64,000 nt of DNA from contig PANA01000001.1 of assembly GCA_002708265.1 (NCBI GenBank), forward strand, positions 186,001 through 250,000, in the 5' to 3' direction. The stretch comes from Legionellales bacterium. GTDB taxonomy: Bacteria > Pseudomonadota > Gammaproteobacteria > Berkiellales > Berkiellaceae. The notes below the pieces were generated by a model. That model was not told the DNA's origin and made no database searches. It saw nothing but the letters and a program-made list of their open reading frames with translations. Shown one piece after another: positions 37,993 through 47,783 of this stretch. The first letter of the stretch is position 1; each line of letters begins with the position of its first letter. A program made the position numbers and the translations under genes.

Positions 37993-39369
37993 ATGACTTA
38001 TGTGCCACATAGCTCTGAGCAGCAAAAGCAAATGTGTGAAGCTTTGGGAATCAAGTCTGTAGACGAGCTGTTCGATGAAATTCCTTCTAAACTTTTAGTT
38101 AAAAATTTACCTGAAATCCCACAGGCAATGAATGAGTGGGAAGTGCGACAGTTGCTACGCGAGCGCTCACAACAGGATGCTGGTTGGCAATGCTATTTGG
38201 GTGGTGGCGCGTATGAGCATCATATTCCTGCGCCAGTATGGCATATTGCTGCCAGGGGAGAGTATTTAACTTCATATACCCCTTATCAAGCAGAATGCTC
38301 TCAAGGCACTTTGCAATTATTGTACGAGTTTCAGACTATGATGGCGTCTTTAATGGGACTGCCTGTATCTAATGCCTCTTTGTATGATGGTGCAACCAGT
38401 ATTACTGAAGCGGTGCTAATGTGTGTACGACATTTGCGCAAACAAAAGCATCATACGATCTGGGTTCCAGAAGTGCTTAGCCCGCAAACGCACGAAGTGC
38501 TGAAAACTTTGTTAGACTTGCCTGAAATTAGTATTAAGCGGCTACCCTGTCCAAGCGGACGCCTGTCGCTTGAAACACTTTCAGAGCAACTTAAATCTGA
38601 TGAGCAAGCGCCTTCTGCACTGGTTGTGGCACAGCCGAATTATTTAGGACAATTGGAAGAAGTGGATGCTTTAACCGACTGGGCCCATGCAAACGACATC
38701 ATGCTAATTGCTAATGTAAACCCTTTGAGCATGGCGTTATTAAAACCGCCAGGGAGGTGGGGTAAGCAAGGTGCAGATATTGCCTGTGGAGAAGCACAAC
38801 CGTTTGGTATTCCTCTGGCATCAGGTGGCCCTTACCTAGGGTTCATCTGTTCAACGACAGCTTTGATTCGGCAATTGCCAGGACGCATAGTGGGGCAAAC
38901 TCAAGACAGTCAAGGCCGGCGTGCTTTTTGCTTAACTTTACAAGCTCGAGAACAGCATATTCGTCGAGCCAAGGCGACATCAAACGTTTGTACCAATCAA
39001 GGCTTATTGGTAACAGCGGCCACTATTTACTTATCACTAATGGGGCCTGAGGGCTTAAAGTCCGTTGCAATGCGGTGTCATTTAAATGCACAGCGACTCC
39101 AAAAAGCTTTAGCTAGCAAAGGCATTACGTGTGCTTATAGTAAAAATTATTTTCATGAGCTGGTATTACCACTGCCCATCCCCTCATCGCAGTTTTTAAA
39201 AGCGATGGAAAAAGAAAAAATCTTAGCGGGGATCCCCATTGAGCATATTCCTACTCATTCAAATGCTGTTTTGGTTTGTGTCACAGAAACAAAATCAGAG
39301 CAACAAATTAAACAGTATGCGCAAGCCGTTGCGACAGCCATTAAAACCAAATCACTAGAGGAGGCTTGA
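37993..39369 (+). CDS. gcvPA: GcvPA, glycine dehydrogenase subunit 1
   Basis: The decarboxylating P-protein is split here into two chains, as in Legionella and Coxiella. The 458-residue N-terminal subunit contains YLGGGAYEHHIPAPVWHIA, YTPYQAECSQGTLQLLYEFQ, and YDGATSITEAV, all characteristic of GcvPA. It lacks the PLP lysine, which is in GcvPB. The stop is followed after one base by the gcvPB start, so the two subunits should be made in equal amounts. Confidence 0.96.
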   Translation: MTYVPHSSEQQKQMCEALGIKSVDELFDEIPSKLLVKNLPEIPQAMNEWEVRQLLRERSQQDAGWQCYLGGGAYEHHIPAPVWHIAARGEYLTSYTPYQAECSQGTLQLLYEFQTMMASLMGLPVSNASLYDGATSITEAVLMCVRHLRKQKHHTIWVPEVLSPQTHEVLKTLLDLPEISIKRLPCPSGRLSLETLSEQLKSDEQAPSALVVAQPNYLGQLEEVDALTDWAHANDIMLIANVNPLSMALLKPPGRWGKQGADIACGEAQPFGIPLASGGPYLGFICSTTALIRQLPGRIVGQTQDSQGRRAFCLTLQAREQHIRRAKATSNVCTNQGLLVTAATIYLSLMGPEGLKSVAMRCHLNAQRLQKALASKGITCAYSKNYFHELVLPLPIPSSQFLKAMEKEKILAGIPIEHIPTHSNAVLVCVTETKSEQQIKQYAQAVATAIKTKSLEEA

Positions 39370-39370
39370 G

Positions 39371-40828
39371 ATGTTAATTTTTGAAAAAAGTGTTCAAGGC
39401 AACATTAGCTCAGCTCAAGCCTTTAAAAATCCAGATAGTCCCGAGTTGGCTTTTGATCAAAGTGCTTTGCGTGATGAGGCCCCTTTGCTCCCAAGAGTGA
39501 GTGAACTTGAAACGGTTCGACATTACACAAGCTTGTCCCAGAAAAACTTTTGTATTGATACAAATTTTTACCCTTTGGGTTCATGCTCAATGAAATATAA
39601 TCCGGCTATTGCTCACCAGCTGGCTACTCTTGAGGGATTTTCAGGCAGGCATCCGCAAGCCTCTGATGTGGCAAGCCAAGGCTTTTTACATTGTATGTAT
39701 GAATGCCAAGAGTACTTTAGAAGCATCTCTGGGATGCCTGGCGTAGCGCTGAGCCCTATGGCCGGTGCCCAAGGAGAACTGGCGGGTGTACTAATGATAA
39801 AAAGTTATCATAAAGCACGCCAAGATGATGAAAGAACAGAAATGCTTATCCCTGATGCTGCACATGGTACGAATCCCGCCACAGCTCAAAAAGCAGGCTT
39901 TACAGTTAGAGAAATTAAGACAGGGCCTGAGGGTGATATCGATATTCAAGCACTGAAAGAGGCTTTGGGGCCAAAGACAGCGGGAATAATGCTGACCAAC
40001 CCCTCCACTTTGGGGGTTTTTGAGCGTGAGATCTTAACAGTTGCGCAATTGGTTCATGATGCTGGTGGACTGTTGTATTATGATGGCGCAAACCTGAACG
40101 CGATCTTAGGAAAGTCTCGTCCAGGGGATATGGGATTTGATGTTATGCATATTAATACGCATAAAACATTTGCAACCCCTCATGGCGGTGGAGGACCAGG
40201 CGCGGGCCCTATTATGTGTAGTCAGCGGCTCATTGATTTTCTTCCAATGCCGGTGGTAACTAAAAATGCCGAGCGTTATACCTGGAAAACTGCAAAAGAA
40301 GCGCCACAAACTATCGGACGAATGTCCCACAACATGGGAAATGCTGGCGTGCTTTTACGCGCCTATATTTACATGCGCTTGTTGGGGCAAGAGGGAATGA
40401 CGCGGGTCAGCGAAAATGCCGTACTAAACGCAAACTATATGATGAAAGCACTGCAAGCGCATGGCTTTGAGCTAGCATTTCCAACGCGACGAGCCTCACA
40501 TGAGTTTATTGTGACCCTCAAGCAGCTGGCGAAAGATAAAGGAGTAACGGCCTTAGATTTTGCAAAGCGGTTATTAGATTTTGGTTGTCATGCCCCCACC
40601 ATTTACTTTCCGCTGCTGGTTCCGGAGTGTTTGCTAATAGAACCGACAGAAACGGAATCAAAGCGTGCGCTAGATGAGGCAATTGCACACTTTGCCCAAA
40701 TCTTTGATGAAGCACATGAGCAGCCTAGCACCGTAACCTCAGCGCCCCACTCCTTGCCAGTAGGTCGCGTTGATGAGGTGTTAGCGGCTAAAAATATCAA
40801 GGTTAGAGAGTCAGAACTTGAGACATAG
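39371..40828 (+). CDS. gcvPB: GcvPB, glycine dehydrogenase subunit 2
   Basis: This 485-residue chain carries the PLP site of the split glycine decarboxylase. The binding lysine is Lys265 in INTHKTFATPHGGGGPGAGP. Other motifs are NFYPLGSCSMKYNPAI, SPMAGAQGELAGVLMI and AHGTNPATAQKAGF. It ends the long ygfB-to-gcvPB operon. Eighty-one bases follow before an unrecognised gene, and the strong inverted repeat there has no T-run, so no clear terminator is seen. Confidence 0.96.
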   Translation: MLIFEKSVQGNISSAQAFKNPDSPELAFDQSALRDEAPLLPRVSELETVRHYTSLSQKNFCIDTNFYPLGSCSMKYNPAIAHQLATLEGFSGRHPQASDVASQGFLHCMYECQEYFRSISGMPGVALSPMAGAQGELAGVLMIKSYHKARQDDERTEMLIPDAAHGTNPATAQKAGFTVREIKTGPEGDIDIQALKEALGPKTAGIMLTNPSTLGVFEREILTVAQLVHDAGGLLYYDGANLNAILGKSRPGDMGFDVMHINTHKTFATPHGGGGPGAGPIMCSQRLIDFLPMPVVTKNAERYTWKTAKEAPQTIGRMSHNMGNAGVLLRAYIYMRLLGQEGMTRVSENAVLNANYMMKALQAHGFELAFPTRRASHEFIVTLKQLAKDKGVTALDFAKRLLDFGCHAPTIYFPLLVPECLLIEPTETESKRALDEAIAHFAQIFDEAHEQPSTVTSAPHSLPVGRVDEVLAAKNIKVRESELET

Positions 40829-40861
40829 TTCATTTTAGGTCAATCTTATTTACTTTTCCCC

Positions 40862-40910
40862 CCGGTGGTCGATATTTAAGGTATCTAGTGCTGAATATCG
40901 AGGCCGCCGG
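40862..40910 (+). repeat. inverted repeat covering the ribosome binding site of the next gene
   Basis: The left arm CCGGTGGTCGATATT (40862-40876) pairs with the right arm AATATCGAGGCCGCCGG (40894-40910), with a two-base bulge and one mismatch. The inner eight pairs are perfect (TCGATATT/AATATCGA) around a 17-base loop. The right arm includes GAGG at 40900-40903, the only good Shine-Dalgarno for the GTG at 40910. No T-run follows on either side, so it does not look like a rho-independent terminator of gcvPB. Confidence 0.6.
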
Positions 40911-41749
40911 TGGACGTTCCTGACCTAATTCAATTATGCGACAAAATGATTCTGCGTGTTCGGCATGAAATTATTGAGCGCAATCATAACAAGTCGGGTG
41001 AAGACCAAAGCGAAGGTAGTGCTTTGGATGATGCCTATCAAGCAGAAGCATCATATTCTTTATTGGATATGTTGTCTCGTCAGCTGCTGGGGCACCATAT
41101 TTCAGATGAAGATCCCACCGCTAGCTTTCTGTGCTTAATGATTTATTACGTCATTAAAAGCTCAGATGAAAATGAATATACCTTTGTCTTACGTGGCTTA
41201 TCAAAACCATTTTCACATGTTATATGCGAAATCAGAAAAGGGAAAAAAGCAGTTGCTTACTGTGATCCAGCATTTTTTGATCATTGTGTCCTTGCGGAAG
41301 AAAAAAATGACTATCTTAAAAAAGCAGCTGTTAAATTAATTAAAATTGCTGAAGAAGAAAAAAAGCTTCTGAGCGAAATAGAAAGTAATATTATAAAAGA
41401 AGAAAAAGCCATCTTAAAACAATATATAGATCGCTTAAATTTATACGGCGTCATTTTAGATCATCATGAAGATCAAGAAATCCGAGAAGACATTAATCGT
41501 CTAATTAAACGTATCAAAAGAAAAAAACGTGCTCGATCATCTGATGGTGACAAGCGAAGTAAAACAATTTATCAAATGCATTCACAAGTACTGTCAAAGC
41601 CGCTGAGACTTCGCACTTTAGTCGAAATTGCACCAGATGAGCAAGATGAGTTTGTTAAATCATTTGAGGGGGCTTTGATCCAGTCAGTTGAAGACTTGTT
41701 AATGACAGACATTTTTACAGGTTCAGATAGTAAGCCACTTGAAGAATAA
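40910..41749 (+). CDS. unrecognised 279-residue protein with a charged coiled coil
   Basis: I do not recognise this protein. It is soluble and strongly charged. A Lys/Glu-rich helix runs from about residue 130 to 215 (IAEEEKKLLSEIESNIIKEE, then NRLIKRIKRKKRARSS), a likely coiled coil ending in a basic patch. Its start is a GTG with GAGG six bases upstream; an ATG at 40946 is possible but lacks such a site. The site is inside a strong inverted repeat. It lies downstream of the gcv operon with two other ORFans. A secreted effector is possible but unproven. Confidence 0.7.
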   Translation: MDVPDLIQLCDKMILRVRHEIIERNHNKSGEDQSEGSALDDAYQAEASYSLLDMLSRQLLGHHISDEDPTASFLCLMIYYVIKSSDENEYTFVLRGLSKPFSHVICEIRKGKKAVAYCDPAFFDHCVLAEEKNDYLKKAAVKLIKIAEEEKKLLSEIESNIIKEEKAILKQYIDRLNLYGVILDHHEDQEIREDINRLIKRIKRKKRARSSDGDKRSKTIYQMHSQVLSKPLRLRTLVEIAPDEQDEFVKSFEGALIQSVEDLLMTDIFTGSDSKPLEE

Positions 41750-41828
41750 ACTAATTTAGTTCTCTACTCCTTAAAAATTATGATATATACCTCAAGGAAG
41801 AATTGAGAAGTTGCTTATGGAGAATGGC

Positions 41829-42260
41829 ATGAGAGATAAAAATCAAAGGGAATTTGCAGCAGTTTTTCTTTGGGGCGTACTTACCGCTATAATTGTGGCA
41901 TTTGCGATAGGCGTCTTTAAAGGTGTTCAAGGCATAAGAGAAATTTGTCAAAATCGACGAAATAATCCAGCACCCGCTCGAGCGCCTGCGCAAGAAGAAC
42001 CACTGCCAAAAGCAAACCCTAATCAAGAAGGACCTCCCGATACAAGAACGGTTTCTTTGTCGACAAAGCTAGAGAACGTCATTGTGCATCGGTCTGATGA
42101 TGGTGAAAATGATGAAGATCAGGCATCAGAAGCTACGCCTTTATTATATGGAGTGAGAGCGCAACTTGCTGGTGGTAGTGATGCTATCTATGTTCCTGAA
42201 AAGCATCCCTCGTACGTTCCACCCACTAGCAAGAGCTCACTAAGTAGAAGCTGCCCTTGA
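41829..42260 (+). CDS. single-pass membrane protein with a disordered tail
   Basis: The 143-residue product has one membrane segment at about residues 10-31 (FAAVFLWGVLTAIIVAFAIG). A long Pro-, Ala- and acidic-rich tail without visible domains follows. The ATG at 41829 has GGAG six bases before it; ATG 41817 and TTG 41811 in the same frame are alternatives. I find no known motif. Together with the ORFans on each side it forms a short accessory patch between gcvPB and the HAD phosphatase gene. Confidence 0.6.
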   Translation: MRDKNQREFAAVFLWGVLTAIIVAFAIGVFKGVQGIREICQNRRNNPAPARAPAQEEPLPKANPNQEGPPDTRTVSLSTKLENVIVHRSDDGENDEDQASEATPLLYGVRAQLAGGSDAIYVPEKHPSYVPPTSKSSLSRSCP

Positions 42261-42287
42261 TCGCGTGTTCAATTTGGGAGACATGGA

Positions 42288-42515
42288 ATGTTAAAACCCG
42301 ACAGTAATGGTGATAAAAGTGATATAGCAAGGCAGGGGCCTGCAGAAGCACGTTTTGAAGAAAAAGCGTTAAGTGCTTTTATCTTAATGAAGGCACTTAC
42401 TTCGTTTGAGGCCACTGAAGATAAGACGCCAGCGTCTCCTGCTGAAGATTTAGAGCCACAAAATAAGCGTAAGCTATTCTCGCTTTGCGGTAGAAAAAAG
42501 CCAAAACGCCGCTAA
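42288..42515 (+). CDS. small 75-residue ORFan with a basic tail
   Basis: The peptide is hydrophilic and ends in a basic stretch, CGRKKPKRR. A GGAG lies seven bases before the ATG, which supports translation. There is no recognisable domain. The basic tail resembles that of the products ending at 50923 and 59396, which end in PKRR and RRNPRQ, but such short tails can arise by chance. It is the last of three ORFans and converges on the HAD phosphatase gene. Confidence 0.5.
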   Translation: MLKPDSNGDKSDIARQGPAEARFEEKALSAFILMKALTSFEATEDKTPASPAEDLEPQNKRKLFSLCGRKKPKRR

Positions 42516-42521
42516 GGAAAG

Positions 42522-43226
42522 TTAGTCAGCGGCTGTCACGGGATGCCGCTCATCAGGCTCATGACTGGGGTGTTTCAAGGTTAAAATAGGCCAGCCTTTG
42601 GCTAGGGCTCTTTCTTTCAGCCGCGCGTCGGGGTTGACAACTATAGGGTGCTCTACAAACTCAAGCAATGGAATATCATTGCTTGAGTCGCTGTAAAAAT
42701 GGCTGCCTGCTAGAGAGTGATCTTTATCGTCCAACCACTCTAAAAGTCGCTGCACTTTACCTTCTTGAAATGAAGGGACCCCTTTAGCTTCTAGAGTTAA
42801 GCCGCCTTTGGGACATAGGTGAACATCAGAGCCAATATGAAAATCGATTGGAAAATGATAACTAATATGCCTAGATAAAAAGGTGAGCGCTGCGGTGATC
42901 ACCAAACAAGTGTCTCCCATTTTTTTATGATGCTCGATAAGCGTCATTGCTTCAGGATAAATATGGTCGATAAGTTTTAGTTCAGTAAATCGCTTGGCTA
43001 AGGCTTCTTGCTCAGTCGGCGTTAGATGAAGAATAGGATTGAGCGAGTGATTGATATAGGTTTGAAAAACCATATCCCCTCGCACATAAGCTTCTGAAAG
43101 GGCCTGTCGGCTTTTGAGAAAGACTTGAGGATCGACTAAACCCTCTTCGACTAAAAACTCTCCCCATAAATGGTCGCTATCTTTGGCAATTAAAGTTTCA
43201 TCTAAGTCGAAAATGGCCAAACGCAT
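42522..43226 (-). CDS. HAD-IB family phosphatase
   Basis: The 234-residue product begins with the HAD nucleophile motif FDLDETL and continues with the second motif VITAALTF and the late YSDSSNDIPLLEFV of subfamily IB. The ATG at 43226 is used; a longer frame adds nine residues. In Pseudomonas a close relative of this gene precedes rppH and ptsP and has been linked with histidinol phosphatase activity. That substrate is inferred from position only. It is divergent from rppH, with 149 bases between starts. Confidence 0.88.
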   Translation of the reverse strand: MRLAIFDLDETLIAKDSDHLWGEFLVEEGLVDPQVFLKSRQALSEAYVRGDMVFQTYINHSLNPILHLTPTEQEALAKRFTELKLIDHIYPEAMTLIEHHKKMGDTCLVITAALTFLSRHISYHFPIDFHIGSDVHLCPKGGLTLEAKGVPSFQEGKVQRLLEWLDDKDHSLAGSHFYSDSSNDIPLLEFVEHPIVVNPDARLKERALAKGWPILTLKHPSHEPDERHPVTAAD

Positions 43227-43375
43227 AACCCAATTCCTTTCTATACTGAACAAGCTCTAGCCATCCTAGCACCAAATGAAAGACTTGAAAAGGTTGGTTA
43301 TATGACTATTAATAGTTATAGAGAATAAGTTACAACTTTGGCATACTGCAATAAACTCTACTCATTTTATGACTT

Positions 43376-43888
43376 ATGCAAGTAATTGATAAAGATGGTT
43401 ACCGGGCGAATGTCGGCATGATATTGGTCAACGGCCGAGGCCGTCTATTTTGGGCAAAAAGAATTGGACAGGACGCTTGGCAGTTTCCTCAGGGTGGCCT
43501 GAACCCTGGTGAAACCCCAGAGGAAACCTTGTATCGCGAGCTATTTGAAGAAATAGGGCTTTCCAAAGAAGGGGTAAAGATAATTGCCTCAACAAAGGAT
43601 TGGCTTAAGTATCGGCTGCCCAAACGGCTGATTCGTCAAAGTAAGCCTACCTGTATCGGTCAAAAACAAAAGTGGTATTTATTACGATGTACTGCCAAAG
43701 ACGATGACTTTGACTTAAATGCAGGGCCAAAGGCTGAGTTTGACGGTTTTGAATGGGTTCCTTATTGGTACCCACTAAGATTTGTCGTACCTTTTAAGCG
43801 AGAGGTTTATCGACGTGCTTTGATGGAGTTTTCTCCAAAGGTATTAGGGAGTGCTTCTCGGCAAGCCTTAGATCCTTTTCACTCATAG
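43376..43888 (+). CDS. rppH: RppH, RNA 5' pyrophosphohydrolase (Nudix)
   Basis: RppH removes pyrophosphate from the 5' triphosphate of mRNAs, starting RNase E-dependent decay. The 170-residue protein has the full Nudix box at residues 40-62 with catalytic glutamates at 58 and 59, and the family start [20 protein letters not shown]. The AWQFPQGG just before the box and KWYLLRC later are typical of RppH. The ribosome binding site is weak. It is followed by ptsP after nine bases, the usual order. Confidence 0.95.
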   Translation: MQVIDKDGYRANVGMILVNGRGRLFWAKRIGQDAWQFPQGGLNPGETPEETLYRELFEEIGLSKEGVKIIASTKDWLKYRLPKRLIRQSKPTCIGQKQKWYLLRCTAKDDDFDLNAGPKAEFDGFEWVPYWYPLRFVVPFKREVYRRALMEFSPKVLGSASRQALDPFHS

Positions 43889-43897
43889 AGAGATAAG

Positions 43898-46159
43898 ATG
43901 CTCAACACCCTTAGACGATTGGTCCAGGCTGTTAACGAAACGGCCGACTTAAACGAAGCCATGAATACCATGGTACAGATGGTGGCCAGTGCTATTGGAG
44001 TTGAGTCTTGTTCCGTTTTCCTAGTAGATCATCAAGCCGGAGGCTATCGTCTAGCCGCATCTGTAGGTTTTCGAGAAGAAGCTGAAGGAAGAGTTGTTCT
44101 AAAATTCGATCAGGGTCTGGTTGGCTTGGTTGCAGAAAGAGAAGAACCGATTAACGTAGAACATGCATCGGCTCATCCCCGTTATGCTTACTTTCCCCTA
44201 ACCGGTGAAGAGCGTTATGAGGCCTTCATGGGGGTGCCGATTATTCACCAGCGTCAAGTGCTGGGTGTTTTGGTGGTTCAACAACAAGACCGTCGTCGGT
44301 TCGATGAAGGTGAAGAAGCGTTTTTGATTACAGTATCGGCTCAATTGTCGGGCAAAATTGCGCACGCGAAAGCTGCGGGCTTGTTGCATACGACAGCAAA
44401 ACGCTTAGATGCTGAATTAACTCTTAAAGGAATATCAGGCTCTCCTGGGGCAGCAATCGGAACAGCAGTAGGCGTTTATGTCTTAGCAGATATTGATGGT
44501 ATCCCCGATCGTCAAACAGACAACCCAAAAGAAGAGCTGGAGCGCTTTCGGTTAGCGATGCATATGGCACGCTGTGAAGTGCAAAGTCTACGAGAACGAT
44601 TTGCAAAGTTAGTTTCGGCGAATGAACAAGCCCTCTTCGATGTCTATCTGCAAATGCTTTCGAGTAACACGATTTCTGAAGAAATTGAAAGACGAATCTT
44701 AAAAGGGTACTGGGCACCAAGTGCCGTTAGCCAGGTGATTCGTCACAATGTTTCGCTTTTTGAAGGAATGGAAGATGTCTACTTAAGAGAGCGTGCATCT
44801 GATTTAAAAGATTTGGGTCGACGTATTTTATCGCATCTTAGAGAAGAGCCTCGAGAAGAAATAGACTATCCAGATGACACCATCCTGGTGGGACAAGAAT
44901 TAACCGCAGCCTCTATCGCCGATGTGCCTGCTGGGCGCTTAAAGGGGATTGTCTCCGTTAAGGGATCGAGTAATGCACATGTCGCTATTTTAGCGCGTGC
45001 AATGGGATTCCCCGCGATTATGGGGGCACCGTCTTTTAACATCAATGCAGTGGAAGGTAAGACGCTGATTGTTGATGGGTATACTGGAAATCTTCATATT
45101 CATCCGGCGGCCAGTTTGTTGCGTGAGTATGAGCTGCTCGTTGAAGAAGAAAAAGAACTTTATGCGGGTTTAGATGAGCTTAAAAATGAACCAGCGATTA
45201 CTCCAGATGGTCATGTGGTTCCCCTCATGGTCAATACAGGGTTAATGGCAGATATTCAACCCGCTTTAGAGCGAGGTGCTGAAGGGGTTGGGCTTTATCG
45301 AACGGAGTTGCCGTTCATGGTTCGTGATCGATTTCCAACCGAAGAAGAGCAATGTACTTTATATCGTCAGTTGCTGACGGCCTTTGCCCCACGACAAGTC
45401 ATTATTAGGACCCTGGATATTGGCGGGGATAAGCCCTTACCGTATTTTCCAATGATGGAAGACAACCCCTTTCTGGGGTGGCGAGGTATTCGGGTGACTC
45501 TCGATCATCCAGAAATCTTTTTGGTTCAATTGCGAGCACTGCTGCGTGCCAGTGAGCAAAACCATAATTTAAAAATATTGCTGCCAATGGTCTCTCAATT
45601 AGGTGAGTACAAAGAAGCAAAGAGCTTACTGGAGCAGGCGTATGCAGAATTGTTAGAAGAAGGCTATCAAGTGTCTCGACCAGAGCTGGGTGTGATGGTT
45701 GAAGTTCCGTCCATTTTGTTTCAGCTACCAAAACTGTGCCAAATGGTCGATTTTCTCTCGATCGGGAGCAATGATTTAACGCAGTATCTGCTGGCGGTCG
45801 ATCGGGCTAACCCCAATGTGGGAGAGTATTTTGATGGCTTGCATCCCGCGGTACTGTCTTATATGCATCAAGTCGTTACTATTGCTAAAAAGCACCATAC
45901 CCCCGTCAGTATTTGCGGTGAGCTGTCTGGCGACCCGGCAGCTGCCATACTGCTGTTGGGTATGGGCTTCGATACCATGAGTATGAACTCAGTAAATTTG
46001 CCACGAATAAAATGGGTCATCCGGAATGTGCCCTTTGCAACAGCACAGCGGTTGCTAAAAAAAGCGCTCAAGAAGGATTCAGCATTTGACGTTCGCTTAA
46101 TGATGAAAGAATCATTAGAAGAAGCTGGATTGGGCGGTTTAATACGGGCAGGTAAATAA
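43898..46159 (+). CDS. ptsP: PtsP, enzyme I of the nitrogen phosphotransferase system
   Basis: PtsP autophosphorylates from phosphoenolpyruvate and passes phosphate to NPr, a regulatory pathway tied to nitrogen and potassium control. The 753-residue protein has an N-terminal GAF domain at about residues 17-155 (SVFLVDHQAGGYRLAASVGF), then a phospho-histidine domain with His361 in SSNAHVAILARAMG. The PEP-binding barrel follows, with GLYRTELPFMVRDRFP, GWRGIRVTLDHPEIF, and SIGSNDLTQYLLAVDR. The other Ntr-PTS genes are not in this window. It overlaps the next gene by one base. Confidence 0.96.
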   Translation: MLNTLRRLVQAVNETADLNEAMNTMVQMVASAIGVESCSVFLVDHQAGGYRLAASVGFREEAEGRVVLKFDQGLVGLVAEREEPINVEHASAHPRYAYFPLTGEERYEAFMGVPIIHQRQVLGVLVVQQQDRRRFDEGEEAFLITVSAQLSGKIAHAKAAGLLHTTAKRLDAELTLKGISGSPGAAIGTAVGVYVLADIDGIPDRQTDNPKEELERFRLAMHMARCEVQSLRERFAKLVSANEQALFDVYLQMLSSNTISEEIERRILKGYWAPSAVSQVIRHNVSLFEGMEDVYLRERASDLKDLGRRILSHLREEPREEIDYPDDTILVGQELTAASIADVPAGRLKGIVSVKGSSNAHVAILARAMGFPAIMGAPSFNINAVEGKTLIVDGYTGNLHIHPAASLLREYELLVEEEKELYAGLDELKNEPAITPDGHVVPLMVNTGLMADIQPALERGAEGVGLYRTELPFMVRDRFPTEEEQCTLYRQLLTAFAPRQVIIRTLDIGGDKPLPYFPMMEDNPFLGWRGIRVTLDHPEIFLVQLRALLRASEQNHNLKILLPMVSQLGEYKEAKSLLEQAYAELLEEGYQVSRPELGVMVEVPSILFQLPKLCQMVDFLSIGSNDLTQYLLAVDRANPNVGEYFDGLHPAVLSYMHQVVTIAKKHHTPVSICGELSGDPAAAILLLGMGFDTMSMNSVNLPRIKWVIRNVPFATAQRLLKKALKKDSAFDVRLMMKESLEEAGLGGLIRAGK

Positions 46160-46962
46160 TGACGATTTCACTATTCTTTTTAGGTTACATTCTGCTTGGC
46201 TTTATGGCTGGCTTTTTATCTGGATTGCTCGGAATAGGCTCGGGGCTCATCATTGTCCCAGCCCTTCTTTATCTATTCGAATCACAAGTGATGTCTGGCC
46301 CACTGATGCATATGGCAACGGCAACAAGCTTAACTTCAATGATTCTAGTGACTGCTGCATCTGCTTTTGCCCACTGGCGAAAAGGCTCCATCGATTTTTT
46401 AATATGGAGAGGAATTGTTCCCGGGAGTTTTTTCGGTGTCATTTGTGGGGCGAGCATTGCTGATCTATTGCCAGCAAACGATTTAGAGAATGCTTTTGGG
46501 TGTTTTATGATATTTAGCGCCTACCGTATGTTTGCTGGCGCTAAACAGCCAATCGCCAGTAGTCCGAAGCGTTATGCCTTTTGGGTACAACTTGCGTTTG
46601 GTTTTATCGCGGGTACTGTTACAGGGGTGTTGGGTATCGGGGGTGGGGTATTAGTTGTGCCCTTTATCCTAAAGCAGCAATTGCCATCAAAAATAGCCTC
46701 AGGCACCGCAGTCGCTTGTGCTTTCCCCACAGTTGTGATTGGTGCGATAACAACGATGTTAACGGGCTCAAATGAAGTAGGGCTCCCTCTTCATACCGTA
46801 GGGTATGTTTTCTATCCTGCTGCCCTAACCGTGGGACTGGCGAGCATCTTTACAGCGCGCTTTGGAACACATTTAGCCCACCGGTTACCAACCCAAACGA
46901 TTAAGCAGCTGTTCGCTATTTTAATGGCGGTCATTGGCGCTGAAATGCTGTTTTTAAGATAA
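46159..46962 (+). CDS. TauE/SafE family membrane protein
   Basis: The 267-residue protein has about eight membrane segments arranged in two repeats. Each repeat includes the family's Gly-rich motif: GFLSGLLGIGSGLIIVPAL near residue 18 and GTVTGVLGIGGGVLVVPFIL near residue 155. The TauE/SafE family includes sulfite, sulfoacetate and other organic acid exporters, so a transporter is likely but the substrate is unknown. It lies between ptsP and lgt, as in Pseudomonas. Confidence 0.93.
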   Translation: MTISLFFLGYILLGFMAGFLSGLLGIGSGLIIVPALLYLFESQVMSGPLMHMATATSLTSMILVTAASAFAHWRKGSIDFLIWRGIVPGSFFGVICGASIADLLPANDLENAFGCFMIFSAYRMFAGAKQPIASSPKRYAFWVQLAFGFIAGTVTGVLGIGGGVLVVPFILKQQLPSKIASGTAVACAFPTVVIGAITTMLTGSNEVGLPLHTVGYVFYPAALTVGLASIFTARFGTHLAHRLPTQTIKQLFAILMAVIGAEMLFLR

Positions 46963-46985
46963 TATACTTTGGTAAATTGACTGAC

Positions 46986-47783
46986 ATGATTCAATATCCC
47001 GTTATCGATCCCGTTGCCTTGCAATTGGGCCCTTTAAGTATTCGTTGGTATGGCCTTTGCTACTTAGCGGCGATTCTGGTGGCATTTTATCTCTTGCAGC
47101 GTCGCTTAAAAACAGAGCAAAGCCCTTTGACGGAAGCAGGTCTAGAAAGTTTTTTGACCGCATCAGTCCTGGGCGTTGTTTTTGGTGGACGTATTGGTTA
47201 CATCTTATTTTATGACTTGGCACTTTTGTGGGAACGCCCCCTCTTCATCGTCAGCATTTGGGAGCCGGGCTTATCCTTTCATGGTGGACTTATAGGGGTT
47301 TTGGTTGCCTGTGCCATCACCGCTAAGCGCTCCAAGGTGCGCTTCCTTGCGGTGACGGACTTCATTGCGCCAGTTGTTCCCATTGGGTTAGGTTTTGGTA
47401 GATTAGGTAACTTTATAAATGCAGAGCTTTGGGGGCGGGTCACCGATGTACCTTGGGGGATGATTTTCCCAGGCGCTGGACCACTACCCAGGCACCCCTC
47501 ACAGCTATATGCCATTTTTTTAGAAGGCGTGCTCTTGTTCTTTTTTCTTCAGGTCGCCCGTAAGCGTTGTCTTATTTTGGGTCAGGTATCTGGAGTATTT
47601 GCGTTAGGGTATGGTTGTATCCGTTTTGGAGAAGAATTTTTTAGACAACCAGATGCTCACCTTGGTTTTATTGCGTGGGGCTGGCTGACTATGGGACAAT
47701 TATTATGTCTGCCGCTGATTTTACTGGGCGGTATTTTGCTTTTTAGCGCTATGCGGAGGAAAACTGATGCGTCAATATCTTGA
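46986..47783 (+). CDS. lgt: Lgt, prolipoprotein diacylglyceryl transferase
   Basis: Lgt transfers a diacylglyceryl group from phosphatidylglycerol to the lipobox cysteine of prolipoproteins in the inner membrane. The 265-residue protein has [14 protein letters not shown] at its start, [15 protein letters not shown], the signature [17 protein letters not shown], and about seven membrane segments. I prefer the ATG at 46986 to a TTG nine bases upstream. The stop overlaps the thyA start by 17 bases, and lgt-thyA is a conserved pair. Confidence 0.95.
   Translation: MIQYPVIDPVALQLGPLSIRWYGLCYLAAILVAFYLLQRRLKTEQSPLTEAGLESFLTASVLGVVFGGRIGYILFYDLALLWERPLFIVSIWEPGLSFHGGLIGVLVACAITAKRSKVRFLAVTDFIAPVVPIGLGFGRLGNFINAELWGRVTDVPWGMIFPGAGPLPRHPSQLYAIFLEGVLLFFFLQVARKRCLILGQVSGVFALGYGCIRFGEEFFRQPDAHLGFIAWGWLTMGQLLCLPLILLGGILLFSAMRRKTDASIS

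Noticed and set aside
42508-42533. Six-base inverted repeat between the small ORFan and the HAD gene as a terminator
   Set aside because: GCCGCT and AGCGGC are 14 bases apart and not followed by a T-run, so it is not convincing.
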